DNA from: Crenarchaeota archaeon 13_1_40CM_3_52_17
GTDB lineage: Archaea > Thermoproteota > Bathyarchaeia > 40CM-2-53-6
Assembly: GCA_001918745.1 (NCBI GenBank)
Contig: MNGN01000036.1
Span: 1-47,726 of the forward strand
Reading direction: 5' to 3'
DNA: 47,726 nt
Made by a program: the position numbers and the translations under genes. This document shows, piece by piece, positions 8,477 to 17,475 of this stretch (the stretch's first letter is position 1; every line of letters starts with the position of its first letter). The notes under the pieces were generated by a model. The model ran no database searches. It saw only the letters and a program-made list of their open reading frames with translations, and was not told where the DNA came from.

Positions 8477-11400
8477 ATGGAGCAAGGCTTAACTCTTGAC
8501 CATAATAAGGACTGCTCGATAGAAGTGAGTTTGAGAATTCTCGAAAAACCAGGCATACTTGCATCCACATTCACTGTGCTGGCTGTTCTTGCAGTGTTCC
8601 AGTCTTTCCCACCTCGCGTGGAAGCTGCCTCAACAGGGATTGTCTGCACAGCACAGCCAGTGGACCTGTACTGCCGGCCTACAGCCCCTATTTTCAATGG
8701 GCCTCTCACTACGCCCGAAACCTTGCTTAGAGTGCCGATAGTTGTCAACAACACGGACGTCATAAACGGCTTCGACATCACGCTCAAGGTCAGTGATGTT
8801 ACGAAGCTCAAGCCGTTTGATGCGGACTTGACCGGAACCGTGATGCCTACTAGTGTTGTACTAGGAAAGTGCATCGGAGGGGTCCTGTTACAAGGATCCA
8901 CCTGTGTCTCAGCCACAGACACGCCGGACACCCTTCATCTCTCTCTTCTTGATACCGGGAATCCTCTGCCCGCGGGAACTACTGGTCTCTTGTTCACAGC
9001 AGTCTTCAGCATCACCGGAACAACTCTGGTTGGTGGCATAACCATCGGGTATCAAACTGGTTGTTTGAATTCGAGCGTCTCAGGCACAACCACATGCGTC
9101 TCCATGCCAAATGGGACTACTCAGCCGACTGCGGAAAGTGTGCAGAGCGGAGGCTTCGATAATAGCAATCTTGCTATCCTCCCGTACGTAACTATGAGTC
9201 CTGCAAAAAACAGCCTGGGCCAGTTTCTCCAGGGTCTTTCATCGTCTACAACCGATGTTCTCACTCTTACCTCGGTGAACCAGTTTAACACTACAACTAC
9301 TCCCACAGTATCCCTGGTCTCGACAGTTACTGGGAAATCCGCGTTACCGGTAGCCTCTCTATCACGGCCGCAGGTCGACTTTTCAAATCCGCCTGTCACG
9401 AGAACAACCTCGACCTTGACCGTCAATGTTTCCCGTACGACTGCAAGGGGGAATGACACTGTTACGGTCGGGGGGATCTTTACAACCCAGGACCCTAAAA
9501 CTTTCATCACATCCTCACTAGAAACAGTTGTCGCACTCCCTATGGGAGTTATCGATTTCGCGATGACCGCAAACCCCAATTCGTTGTCGATTAACGTATT
9601 GACAAACAACAGTGCTCAAGCAGTCATTACTGTTTCACCTGTCACCTTTGCCGGGCAAGTAGCTCTCGGCGTCCAGAAGGCTACTCTCCCGAGCGGGGTC
9701 ACCGCGGCATACAGCGCAGCGGCGATAACATTTCCAGGGACATCTACTCTGACAATAACAGCATCAACGAGCACGCCCCAAGGTACCTACCCGATCTCGC
9801 TTACTGCTAACAGCACCCTCAACGGCGTCACGAGAACTCACTTTACGGCGCTTATGTTGACAATCGGATCCTCGGAGTTCCAACTTACGGCCAACCCATC
9901 GAGTCTAATACTGACGACGGGCAGCACTGGATTCTCAATTGTCACTGTTACGGCCCTAAACGGCTTTGCTGGAATAGTCACTCTGTCAGCTACGACGGCG
10001 CCCTCGTCAGGATTGAAGTGTAATCTTGGCCCGATGACGATAGCGCTAAGCTTCACGGCGTCAGGAACAAGTACCGTGTCCTGCGCGGGGTCCACTGGAA
10101 CCTATGCTGTCGCCATAACAGGTAGTGGCGGTGGACAATCTCATCTTATCACACTCGAAGTAACGGTTCAGAGCAACAGTCAGGGGGCCGTAATCTCCGT
10201 CGACCCATACGCTACAATCGATCTTCCCAGAACATCAAAGACGATAACAATCACGGTTAACCTAACGAACGCTCCGGCAATCAATGGGTTTGCTGTCATT
10301 CTAGCTTACGATTACAAGGTTCTTCACGCGTCGAGTCTTAACTATTCGACAAACATCTTCGCACAGCTCCCCTATGCCCTATTCATCACACGGAACTGCT
10401 TAGATGGGATCCCGTTCGGCGGCTCCTCAAATTGTCAGGGAGAAGATGGTCCGGGAGTTACGTCGTTCGCCATGACTATCCTCGGACCTTACGAATTCAA
10501 TGGAACAGCAGGGCCATTATTCAGGCTAACTTTCGACGTCGCCAACACCACGGCACCCAATTTTAGTCAGATCCAGGTAATGCAAGCCCAAGTATTCAAC
10601 GGAACCCCAACACAGCTATCTACCACGGCCATCGATGGTTACTACACTAGCCTAGCCTGTAACGGAATACCATGTACTCCACCCAAGGTTGACTTCAAAT
10701 GGTCACCGGTGACACCTGAGCTCAATCGATTAGTGACATTCAGGGCCAACGCCTCCATCAACGGTTCGAGTGCAACGATAACAGATTATCTCTGGACTTG
10801 GGACGATGGCTTCAGCATTGAGACTGATAGCGGAACCACTAGCACCTCTACACACATTTTCTCTACTTTCGGCAATCACGAGGTCACCTTGAAGATTACC
10901 GAGAGCAACGGAGTGAAGTGGTCCAAGACAATCCCCGTTGTTGTCGCCACTCCGATCAACTTCGATGTATCTGCTCCTCAAGAAATCGTAATTAACTCTG
11001 GCCAACATCTCACCATCCCCAATTCCGTGATTGTCCAGAGCTTCAACGTGAGCGGCACTATCTCCCTCTTCGCTTCGACTCCACAGGGTCTGACGGTGTC
11101 ATTCAATCCTACCGTTTTGACCCTTACGCAATCATCAGTGGCATACTCGTCATTAGTGATTTTTGCATTATCTGCTATCCTTCCTGGTACCTATGTTTTC
11201 ACAATAACAGCATTTTCCGCAGCGGCAGGGGCTCGTAGCGTAATTGTCACAGTAATGGTACCCCCGGGGGACTTCTCCTTGACCATTGGGTCAGGTGGGA
11301 TCACAATGAATCCAGGGTCAAACGCAACTGTCTTTGTTAGCCTCTTCACCACCAACATCAATGCAACCGTCAACCTCTCCCTCCAATTTTCGAATCCGGC

Positions 11401-12631
11401 CTTCAGCGTTCTGTTCTCACCCTCCAGCCTAGCAATTTTCCCGAACAGATCATTCTCATCACTCATGCTCATAAGGGCGAACCCAGGGATTCAACCCGGC
11501 AATTACGTTCTGAACGTTCTCGCTACCACGAGCTCGATCACTCGCGTCGCCTTTGTGTTTGTAACAATTACGAGTCCTCCAGATTTCACTATTCAGACTT
11601 TCCCGCTCACAATTCAGATACTCGACGGCTCCCCGGGATTCCTCGAAGCCAATGCACAGCGATCCCTCTGTTGTCCTTTCCCGCAACCCCCTCTCAACGT
11701 CACTCTTAGCGTTGCGATCTTCCCATTAGCTCCCAACGGTCCAATAGTTTCTCTTCAAGACAATTTTCTGATCGTTTACGGGAGCAGTTATACCACAGTG
11801 CGGGTTCTGACGAGACCGAATACTCAGACCGGCAATTACACCCTTACCGTGACCGGTAGAACGGACTCGTTCGTCCATTCATCGACCTCGACTGTTATGG
11901 TCCTACCTCCCCCTGTACTAAAGACAACTCCATCCAGCGGCTCGGTTGGAACAAAAGTCGACGTCAGGGGTTTAGGGTTTGTCTTCTTTTCCCCTCCTGG
12001 ATATTACCCTCAAACTCATACTTTCTGGGTGACCTTCGACGACCAGTTCCTAGGCGAGGCGTTCACGTCAAACCGCTCGTTCGTTTTCACATTCAATGTC
12101 CCGGACGCGGAGCCAGGACCACATCTCATCAAAGCCCTCGACATCCTTACAGGAGTTAATGCGACAGCTCCGTTCCAGGTCCTCGCCGAGCCCGCACCGC
12201 TAACTGTCTCGATCGACACTGGCACGATATACTTCCCCGGAGACACCGCAACAGTTTATGTTCTCATCTCCCAGAACGGATTAGCTGTCCAGGCTCCCGG
12301 CGTTCAGCTGCATTTGACACTGATCAAGCCTGACGGATCAAACGTCTCACTCAATGCCAAGGGACTCCCCGGAGGCCTCTTGATGGCCGTCTACGCTGTT
12401 CCGACAACTGGTCCGATCGGCACCTACGCGCTCTTGGCAACCGCACAAGGTCCCAACTCCGCGCACGGCACCGCGCTGCATACTTTTGAGGTAAAACCAT
12501 CGTGGTTATCCTCGAAGAGTCAAGCCTTGGTCTCGGCTACTGGGGCGATCGGCGCAGTAGGGCTCGTCGCCTTTGCCTGGAAGAAGGGATATCTCAGGCG
12601 TAAACAAGGCGACCAGGAGATATTCGCCTAG
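8477..12631 (+). CDS. Large modular surface protein (cohesin-like, Ig-like, PKD, IPT/TIG) with C-terminal anchor
   Basis: 1384 aa. A hydrophobic export signal at about residues 27-41 ends near EAAS (50-52), so a shorter start inside the first 20 codons is possible. Two cohesin-like beta-sandwiches at about 55-200 and 565-735 share N-terminal patterns (VNN or LTN, then INGF). Several Ig-like Thr/Ser-rich repeats follow. A PKD-like domain at about 735-825 has the WTWDDG and HIFSTFGNHEVTL signatures. An IPT/TIG-like block starts near 1147 (TPSSGSVGTKVDVRG), and an MG2-like domain precedes the end. A C-terminal membrane helix (about 1348-1368) with a basic tail anchors it. Probable cell-surface adhesion or glycan-binding protein; ligand unknown. 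It is isolated, with gaps on both sides. Confidence 0.85.
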   Translation: MEQGLTLDHNKDCSIEVSLRILEKPGILASTFTVLAVLAVFQSFPPRVEAASTGIVCTAQPVDLYCRPTAPIFNGPLTTPETLLRVPIVVNNTDVINGFDITLKVSDVTKLKPFDADLTGTVMPTSVVLGKCIGGVLLQGSTCVSATDTPDTLHLSLLDTGNPLPAGTTGLLFTAVFSITGTTLVGGITIGYQTGCLNSSVSGTTTCVSMPNGTTQPTAESVQSGGFDNSNLAILPYVTMSPAKNSLGQFLQGLSSSTTDVLTLTSVNQFNTTTTPTVSLVSTVTGKSALPVASLSRPQVDFSNPPVTRTTSTLTVNVSRTTARGNDTVTVGGIFTTQDPKTFITSSLETVVALPMGVIDFAMTANPNSLSINVLTNNSAQAVITVSPVTFAGQVALGVQKATLPSGVTAAYSAAAITFPGTSTLTITASTSTPQGTYPISLTANSTLNGVTRTHFTALMLTIGSSEFQLTANPSSLILTTGSTGFSIVTVTALNGFAGIVTLSATTAPSSGLKCNLGPMTIALSFTASGTSTVSCAGSTGTYAVAITGSGGGQSHLITLEVTVQSNSQGAVISVDPYATIDLPRTSKTITITVNLTNAPAINGFAVILAYDYKVLHASSLNYSTNIFAQLPYALFITRNCLDGIPFGGSSNCQGEDGPGVTSFAMTILGPYEFNGTAGPLFRLTFDVANTTAPNFSQIQVMQAQVFNGTPTQLSTTAIDGYYTSLACNGIPCTPPKVDFKWSPVTPELNRLVTFRANASINGSSATITDYLWTWDDGFSIETDSGTTSTSTHIFSTFGNHEVTLKITESNGVKWSKTIPVVVATPINFDVSAPQEIVINSGQHLTIPNSVIVQSFNVSGTISLFASTPQGLTVSFNPTVLTLTQSSVAYSSLVIFALSAILPGTYVFTITAFSAAAGARSVIVTVMVPPGDFSLTIGSGGITMNPGSNATVFVSLFTTNINATVNLSLQFSNPAFSVLFSPSSLAIFPNRSFSSLMLIRANPGIQPGNYVLNVLATTSSITRVAFVFVTITSPPDFTIQTFPLTIQILDGSPGFLEANAQRSLCCPFPQPPLNVTLSVAIFPLAPNGPIVSLQDNFLIVYGSSYTTVRVLTRPNTQTGNYTLTVTGRTDSFVHSSTSTVMVLPPPVLKTTPSSGSVGTKVDVRGLGFVFFSPPGYYPQTHTFWVTFDDQFLGEAFTSNRSFVFTFNVPDAEPGPHLIKALDILTGVNATAPFQVLAEPAPLTVSIDTGTIYFPGDTATVYVLISQNGLAVQAPGVQLHLTLIKPDGSNVSLNAKGLPGGLLMAVYAVPTTGPIGTYALLATAQGPNSAHGTALHTFEVKPSWLSSKSQALVSATGAIGAVGLVAFAWKKGYLRRKQGDQEIFA

Positions 12632-12762
12632 CAGTCCCCGGTTCCCAACCCATTTCCAGCATCCAGAGGCACAATCGGCACCAAGTGACGACGAAAGCCA
12701 GTAGCAAGGAACACGGGACCGATACCACTTGACCTCACCATCAGACCGCTCTCCACTAACTA

Positions 12763-12769
12763 TTTTTTT
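12763..12769 (+). terminator. T-run, likely terminator of the surface-protein gene
   Basis: Seven consecutive T about 130 bp downstream of the stop at 12631. Archaeal transcription commonly ends at T-runs without a required hairpin. No strong stem precedes it. Confidence 0.35.
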
Positions 12770-13096
12770 CTGTTAACTAAATCATGACCCCCCGGTGAGG
12801 GCCTGTTTTTCCCGCCCCGCGCCCTTCGTGGACCCTTGAGAATGCCACGTTCACCCGATCCCTGCTTGATCCGGCTTCCTTCATGGCCCGAGATTCCCAA
12901 CAGTAAATCGCCTATTATCAGCCCTGTTTTCGATTCCAGGACCCGGTCGCTAGAATTCCTAGCAAACCCCTCTTGATGGGTGCTAAAATGCGAGATCAAC
13001 AAACCCGGATCAAGCCCTGAATCACGAGACTCGCCCAGAATCCCCGCCAGACAGCGAGAAACCCTCGATGGGAGACGGGGGATAAGAGCCAGAACA

Positions 13097-13115
13097 TCTC
13101 GCGACGCGAGAGTGG
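13097..13115. repeat. Copy 2 of a palindromic 19-bp motif
   Basis: TCTCGCGACGCGAGAGTGG. The first 15 bases are a perfect inverted repeat with 7-base arms and a central A. It differs from the copy at 8285-8303 at one position. It sits 42 bp from the stop of the minus-strand B12-binding-like gene. Confidence 0.45.
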
Positions 13116-13156
13116 TCGAAACCAGCTCTTCTCTACAAATTGACCGCCAAGCACGC

Positions 13157-13813
13157 CTAAGCTTTCGAGATCAGAATCTCGGCGATCTTGCTGAACGCGC
13201 TTAATGAATCCGTTTCTACCGTTGTGAATTTCTGGCCCGAGAGACTTTGCGCGCCTCTACCGTACGCGATGATAGTTATCTTGCCGCCCGTGTCCTCGAT
13301 TAGAGTGTTCGCGTTCACGAGTTTTCTCGCGGCCGTTTCTGTTATCAGGGGTACGGCTAGGATGTCGGGTTTGTGCTGCTTTACCTTGCCGGCTACCTGT
13401 TCCGGTGAGAGATCCGTCCCGCCATCGATGGCTGTGAATCCCCCGATCTCGAGCATCGTTAGGAGGAGAGTTCTATCAAAGCTGTGAGGATCCTCGGCGA
13501 GGGAGGACACCATGACACGTCCCTTGATCTTTCTATGATCAATCTTGATCTTGGGCCTAACAGCGGCTAGTGATTTTTCGGCCGCATTCTCGCACCTGTC
13601 TACCTCCGCAACCGAGTATCGTTCCATCTCGTGAAGGTCAGATACGATATTCATCGCGTCTGAAATCGTGTCGACAACATCGTTCGCGCTTCCGCTCTTA
13701 GTAACTATCTCGACAGCAACTCGGGCAGCATTTTCATGATCACCTTTCAAGATGAAATCTGTGAGCTGCCTGGATCCGTCATCTGGGATCTGTGCTTGTT
13801 CTTCAGTAGTCAT
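13157..13813 (-). CDS. B12-binding-like (corrinoid/methionine synthase type) protein
   Basis: 218 aa, ATG start. A helical N-terminal cap (about 10-95) resembles the B12-binding-2 domain, and a Rossmann-like C-terminal domain follows (about 98-215). The family's cobalamin motif D-x-H-x-x-G appears as DPHSFD, so Asp and the lower-axial His are kept but Gly is Asp. Downstream, TDLSPEQVAGKVKQHKPDIL matches the typical fold order. The start overlaps the end of the 3-hydroxyacyl-CoA dehydrogenase gene by 11 bp, so the two are translationally coupled. It may be a corrinoid carrier, or a relative that senses or no longer binds B12. The fold is likely; cofactor binding is uncertain. Confidence 0.7.
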   Translation of the reverse strand: MTTEEQAQIPDDGSRQLTDFILKGDHENAARVAVEIVTKSGSANDVVDTISDAMNIVSDLHEMERYSVAEVDRCENAAEKSLAAVRPKIKIDHRKIKGRVMVSSLAEDPHSFDRTLLLTMLEIGGFTAIDGGTDLSPEQVAGKVKQHKPDILAVPLITETAARKLVNANTLIEDTGGKITIIAYGRGAQSLSGQKFTTVETDSLSAFSKIAEILISKA

Positions 13814-14642
13814 AGAAGCCCCTCTTGGTCTTTCTCCCTAGTTTTCCTTCCTTGACCATTTGCTCGAACAAAGGTGTAGGGGCAAACGTCTGGCCGAGTT
13901 CTGCTTCGAGAACCTTCAATGTCGAGAGCACCACGTCTATTCCGATAAAGTCGGCAAGCTGCAAAGGACCCATGGGATGGTTTGTTCCGAGAAGGAATGC
14001 TTTGTCGATGTCATCGCGCGTGGCGACGTTCTCTTCGAGAAGCTTAACGCTTTCGTTGATGAAAGGCATCAGGGCTCGGTTCACTATGAAGCCTGTCCTG
14101 TCAGCGGATTGGACAACGGTCTTTCCTAGGGTTTCCACAAATGATGTCGCGGCTTTGACGGCATCCGGGGACGTGTGTTCTCCTTTGATGAGCTCGACGA
14201 GTTTCATGGTAGGGACGGGATTGAAGAAATGCAATCCTAGAACCTTTTCGGGTCGTTTTGTCGCGGATGCGATCTTGCTGATGCTTATTGATGAGGTGTT
14301 TGAGGCTAGTATCGTGTTTTTGGGACAGACCTTGTCAAGGGTGGCGAAGACTTGCTCCTTTATCCGGGGATCTTCGAATACAGCCTCTACGACCAGGTCA
14401 GCGTTGTGGCAGGCTTTTGCGAAGTCAACGCTTCCTCTCACATTAGAGTGGATCTTGGACGCCTGCTCTTTAGTTATGTGTCCGCGACTTAGGTTCCTTT
14501 GAACGTAGTCGTCGACTCGATGCATTCCCTGGTCGAGAAGCTTTTGATCCTGCTCGACAATCGTTACTGCGTGTCCGGAAGCTGCGGAAGAGTAGGCGAT
14601 GCCTGAGCCCATTGTGCCTGCTCCGATGACGACTACGTTCAT
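13803..14642 (-). CDS. 3-hydroxyacyl-CoA (3-hydroxybutyryl-CoA) dehydrogenase
   Basis: 279 aa, ATG start, the standard length for the single-function enzyme. The NAD-binding Rossmann motif GAGTMGSGIA is at 7-16. The conserved SNTSS block, HFFNPVPTMKLVE with its catalytic His, and the helical C-terminal domain with NHPMGPLQLADFIG are all intact. It oxidises (S)-3-hydroxyacyl-CoA with NAD or NADP. It is encoded with a B12-binding-like protein (11-bp overlap) downstream and a nuclease gene 18 bp upstream. No thiolase or enoyl-CoA hydratase is seen in the window, so the pathway (beta-oxidation, butyrate or carbon fixation) is open. Confidence 0.93.
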   Translation of the reverse strand: MNVVVIGAGTMGSGIAYSSAASGHAVTIVEQDQKLLDQGMHRVDDYVQRNLSRGHITKEQASKIHSNVRGSVDFAKACHNADLVVEAVFEDPRIKEQVFATLDKVCPKNTILASNTSSISISKIASATKRPEKVLGLHFFNPVPTMKLVELIKGEHTSPDAVKAATSFVETLGKTVVQSADRTGFIVNRALMPFINESVKLLEENVATRDDIDKAFLLGTNHPMGPLQLADFIGIDVVLSTLKVLEAELGQTFAPTPLFEQMVKEGKLGRKTKRGFYDY

Positions 14643-14660
14643 GTGGTCTCTTGTCCGAGA

Positions 14661-15371
14661 CTAGTTGGATTGGCTCATAGGGTTTTCCACAACGGAAAAG
14701 GGCAAAGTCAGGAACGGAAGATCTTCGTCATAAGGGGTTACGCTGCTTAGAAAGTTTGGAAGTTTCTCAACCGAAACGAGTGCAGCGCCTTCAACGAATT
14801 GAGCGGGAGGCTCCGATAGTGTCAGAATCATGGGGAGTGCTTGCCGTTCGCTCTCTCTTCCAAGTCTCCTTTCCCGCAGCATAGCTAGGAGATGCAAAGT
14901 CGCAGTTCGTTGATGATCAGCAGCCGGCTTGAACCTTGAGATACTCCCGGGGGTATTCCAATGCTTGCAATCAATCGCGAGGACTAATTGGCCCCGAGTC
15001 CCGACGACGTCGATCTGCCACCGTCGATCGTCTCCCTTGACCTGGACGTTCTTCTCAGTTCGAAATGCGGCGTCTTGGAGGCATCTCTCCGCAAACTCCT
15101 CGAATTCCTGCCATGTGAGAGCTCGAGCCGCGTCTCTCAGCTGTCCAGCACGAGCGATTTCCAGGGCAAGATGGATCCGAGACGCTTGACCGATAGAAAT
15201 CCAACCGTTTCTAATCTCCACATTGATACTTGTCAGAACCTCTCGTGCGACGGATTCCGTGGCCCTTGCTCGGCGTGCGATATCACCTAGCTCCACTTTG
15301 TCTCCGTCCTTGACTAGTCTAAGTGTTTCGAGCAAAACTCTCACGGCGCCCTCTCTGAACGGAGGATACAT
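14661..15371 (-). CDS. Mrr-like PD-(D/E)XK nuclease with N-terminal helical domain
   Basis: 236 aa, ATG start. An N-terminal helix-rich winged-helix-like part (about 5-60) is followed by a restriction-endonuclease-like fold. WQEFEEFAERCL forms the first helix with acidic residues, RTEKNVQVKG leads to D121 (QIDVVG), and the strand LVLAIDCKHW provides D134-x-K136. This gives the D...(D/E)xK metal site. The end is Pro/Leu-rich. It lies between the M50 protease and dehydrogenase genes with gaps of 10 and 18 bp, so it is operonic with housekeeping rather than defence genes. No methyltransferase is nearby, so it is more likely a repair nuclease than a restriction enzyme. Confidence 0.72.
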   Translation of the reverse strand: MYPPFREGAVRVLLETLRLVKDGDKVELGDIARRARATESVAREVLTSINVEIRNGWISIGQASRIHLALEIARAGQLRDAARALTWQEFEEFAERCLQDAAFRTEKNVQVKGDDRRWQIDVVGTRGQLVLAIDCKHWNTPGSISRFKPAADHQRTATLHLLAMLRERRLGRESERQALPMILTLSEPPAQFVEGAALVSVEKLPNFLSSVTPYDEDLPFLTLPFSVVENPMSQSN

Positions 15372-15381
15372 TGCGGCTCTT

Positions 15382-16602
15382 CTAGAACGGAGAGTAGGCG
15401 AAGGTAAGTACCAGCATAACCAGAGCGAGGATGTAGAGCAGTTTTCTTGAGTTGCTCACTGGACTGATATCATCCAGTGGCTCAACACCCGCGAATCCTC
15501 GGCGTGAAAAGAACATGAAGGCCAGAACGAGAAGGGCGAATGGATAGTATCCGGCAAGGAAGAGCAGGGCCAATCCGATCACGCTGGCAACTTTGTGTCC
15601 GCCGGGCCCGAAGACTGCTCTGGAAATGTGCCCGCCGTCGAGTTGCCATGCTGGAACTATGTTGAGGAAGGTCAGCAAGGCACCTATTTGTGCCGCGAAG
15701 AAAAGCTGGCTGTCAAGCAAGACACCCGGTCGTATCATACTGGTGAGCTGGGATATAATTATCAGAATAAGGGGTTGTCTCCCGATCAAACCGAAGTCAA
15801 TGTTAGAGAAACAACTTGAGACTCCGAGCTGTGCGGCGCATGTAGTATTCCACATATCTAGCTGGGTCACTTGGCTGGGGGTTGGGAGGAGTCCTATGAA
15901 CACACTTAGAGCGGCAACAGCGATTGTTACAATGAAGCCGATTACGGGCCCGCTTAGGCCAAGGTCGAAGAGCTGATCTCTGTTGGCTGGGGGCGATTTG
16001 AGAGATATGAGCGCTCCGAACGTTCCTATCGGGGGTGGTCCCGGAACGAAGTAGGGAAGGGTTGCGTCCATTTTGTGATGTCGAGCCGCTGCTTTGTGCC
16101 CGAATTCGTGAAGCCCTATTATTGAGAGAAGACCTCCAGTGAACAGCCCGGCTTTAAGATACGGGTTTGCCGTAGGGTCAATAATCGCGATAAGTTGCTG
16201 TTGGAGGACTTGGGTTCCAAATAGGCCCATTGTCCAAAGGTAGTATCCCGCAATGAAGACCGTGGTGACTGTCGCCAGGAAGAGCCCGAGGTTGATGGTC
16301 TTGAGAGATGGCTTGACTTGGGGTTTCTGGAAGACTTTGATAGTCAAACCGTCCGTTGTACCCCGGATGGCTGCTATCAGCCCTTGCTGACGCAGTTGGT
16401 CCAGCAACCTCTGGAATTTCTCTTTTGCTGGTTCTGGGGTCACTTGAATGGTGGGGATTCCATACGGATCTAGGAATGCGTCTTTGACTTGGAACTCTGA
16501 TGCAACCATCGTCTTGATGGAATCCAGCGGGGGCCCAACATAAGTTGGAACGTTAGTTTGGCTCGCCGGTAACGGAGTCGGCGCTGGGGGCGCATCACTC
16601 AC
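15382..16602 (-). CDS. Site-2 protease family (M50) membrane metalloprotease
   Basis: 406 aa, GTG start. The cytoplasmic N-terminal part (about 1-100) is Pro-rich, then mixed alpha/beta. Multiple membrane segments follow from about 103. The zinc motif HEFGH (165-169) lies in a TM helix, and the distal motif LDGGH (family LDG/NPDG, zinc-binding Asp) is near 320. This class cleaves membrane-embedded substrates, often anti-sigma or transcription-factor anchors. It is the first gene of the minus-strand cluster with the nuclease and dehydrogenase genes. Targets cannot be inferred from sequence. Confidence 0.9.
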   Translation of the reverse strand: MSDAPPAPTPLPASQTNVPTYVGPPLDSIKTMVASEFQVKDAFLDPYGIPTIQVTPEPAKEKFQRLLDQLRQQGLIAAIRGTTDGLTIKVFQKPQVKPSLKTINLGLFLATVTTVFIAGYYLWTMGLFGTQVLQQQLIAIIDPTANPYLKAGLFTGGLLSIIGLHEFGHKAAARHHKMDATLPYFVPGPPPIGTFGALISLKSPPANRDQLFDLGLSGPVIGFIVTIAVAALSVFIGLLPTPSQVTQLDMWNTTCAAQLGVSSCFSNIDFGLIGRQPLILIIISQLTSMIRPGVLLDSQLFFAAQIGALLTFLNIVPAWQLDGGHISRAVFGPGGHKVASVIGLALLFLAGYYPFALLVLAFMFFSRRGFAGVEPLDDISPVSNSRKLLYILALVMLVLTFAYSPF

Positions 16603-16733
16603 TCAAGAGTCGCCTGTCTTTCGCGGCTCGCTCCGTTCTGAGCAATTTAAACGTGTTGTCAAACTCATAGAAATTATCGAATTCGACGACAAGATATTAT
16701 ACATCAAGATTCCCAACTATCTTAGAAAGAGAG

Positions 16734-17234
16734 TTGCTCGAAGCACCGTACCTGTTGCGTCCGTTCCACCCGGACGATCTCTCATCGGTTATCGAGATCA
16801 ACAGGGTCTGCCTTCCCGAGAATTATAGCCCGTATTTTTTCTTGGAGGTGTACAAGAGCTGTCCCGAGGCGTTCATCATCGCGGAGAAAGAGCGAAAGGT
16901 TGCAGGGTACATTATGTGCAGGCTTGAGTTCGGTTTTTCAGATGTTCGCAGGTTCAGAATGGTTCGAAAGGGACACGTCGTTTCAGTCGCGGTCTTGCCG
17001 GATTATAGGCGACAAGGAATTGGAAAGGAACTGGTTCTGGCTGCGATGAAGGCCTTGGAGCTACATGGGGCCGAGGAGTGCTTCTTGGAGGTCAGGACTG
17101 CCAACGAGGACGCGGTCAGACTCTACAAGAATATGGGTTTTGTGACTGCCAGGGTTGCGACGCACTATTATCATGATGGCGCTGATGCTTACGTTATGAG
17201 CATCAAGTTACCGCATAATCCGCCGATGAACTAG
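16734..17234 (+). CDS. rimI: GNAT N-acetyltransferase, RimI/ArdA-type
   Basis: 166 aa from a TTG start. The N-terminal YLLRPFHPDDLSSVIEINR is typical of RimI/Ard1-type enzymes. The acetyl-CoA loop VSVAVLPDYRRQGIGKELV holds the R/Q-x-x-G-x-G/A motif. Then come FLEVRTANEDAVRLYKNMGF and a Tyr-rich end. Archaeal homologues acetylate protein N-termini. It is divergent from the M50 gene. Its stop overlaps, by 4 bp, the end of a small membrane-protein frame on the other strand. Confidence 0.9.
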   Translation: MLEAPYLLRPFHPDDLSSVIEINRVCLPENYSPYFFLEVYKSCPEAFIIAEKERKVAGYIMCRLEFGFSDVRRFRMVRKGHVVSVAVLPDYRRQGIGKELVLAAMKALELHGAEECFLEVRTANEDAVRLYKNMGFVTARVATHYYHDGADAYVMSIKLPHNPPMN

Positions 17235-17389
17235 ACGGACTCTCGGCTCTTTCTTCTGGCTCTCGCTATTAATGGGCCTAGAATCAAGACCGCCGTGGGC
17301 AAATAAACGAATGAGAGATTGAAACTAAGCGCGAAAGGGTTCACATTCAAGGCATAAGCAAGGCTCGCAACCACAGACAACACAACCAT
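17231..17389 (-). CDS. Small membrane protein downstream of rpoK
   Basis: 52 aa from the ATG at 17389, with two hydrophobic segments (MVVLSVVASLAYAL, then SFVYLPTAVLILGPLIA) and a basic C-terminal tail (RARRKSRESV). The same frame is open further upstream as far as the rpoK stop near 17476 and looks coding (LLTGVNAADERFSWRAAL). No ATG, GTG or TTG occurs there, only ATA, ATT and GTA codons. The true start is therefore uncertain. The hydrophobic pattern is convincing for a membrane peptide. No family recognised. Confidence 0.5.
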   Translation of the reverse strand: MVVLSVVASLAYALNVNPFALSFNLSFVYLPTAVLILGPLIARARRKSRESV

Positions 17390-17475
17390 AGACGCGAGAG
17401 CGGCTCTCCAGGAGAATCGCTCGTCCGCGGCGTTTACCCCAGTGAGGAGGACTGGTTCTTGAGACGGCTGAATAG

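Larger units (their letters stand above)
12632..13156. other. 525-bp intergenic gap
   Basis: It lies between the convergent surface-protein and B12-binding-like genes. It holds a T-run (12763-12769) and a palindromic repeat copy (13097-13115). The possible frames at 12760-13002 (minus) and 12980-13204 (plus) are Arg/Gly/Ser-rich without domain character, and I do not call them genes. I saw no tRNA, RNase P RNA or SRP RNA signature. Confidence 0.5.

Noticed and set aside
12760-13204. Two frames in the 525-bp gap (80 aa minus, 74 aa plus)
   Set aside because: Arg/Gly/Ser-rich with no fold pattern or motif; more likely non-coding.
13825-14502. Antisense frame of 225 aa over the dehydrogenase gene
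   Set aside because: It is the shadow of a clear dehydrogenase gene and shows no domain.
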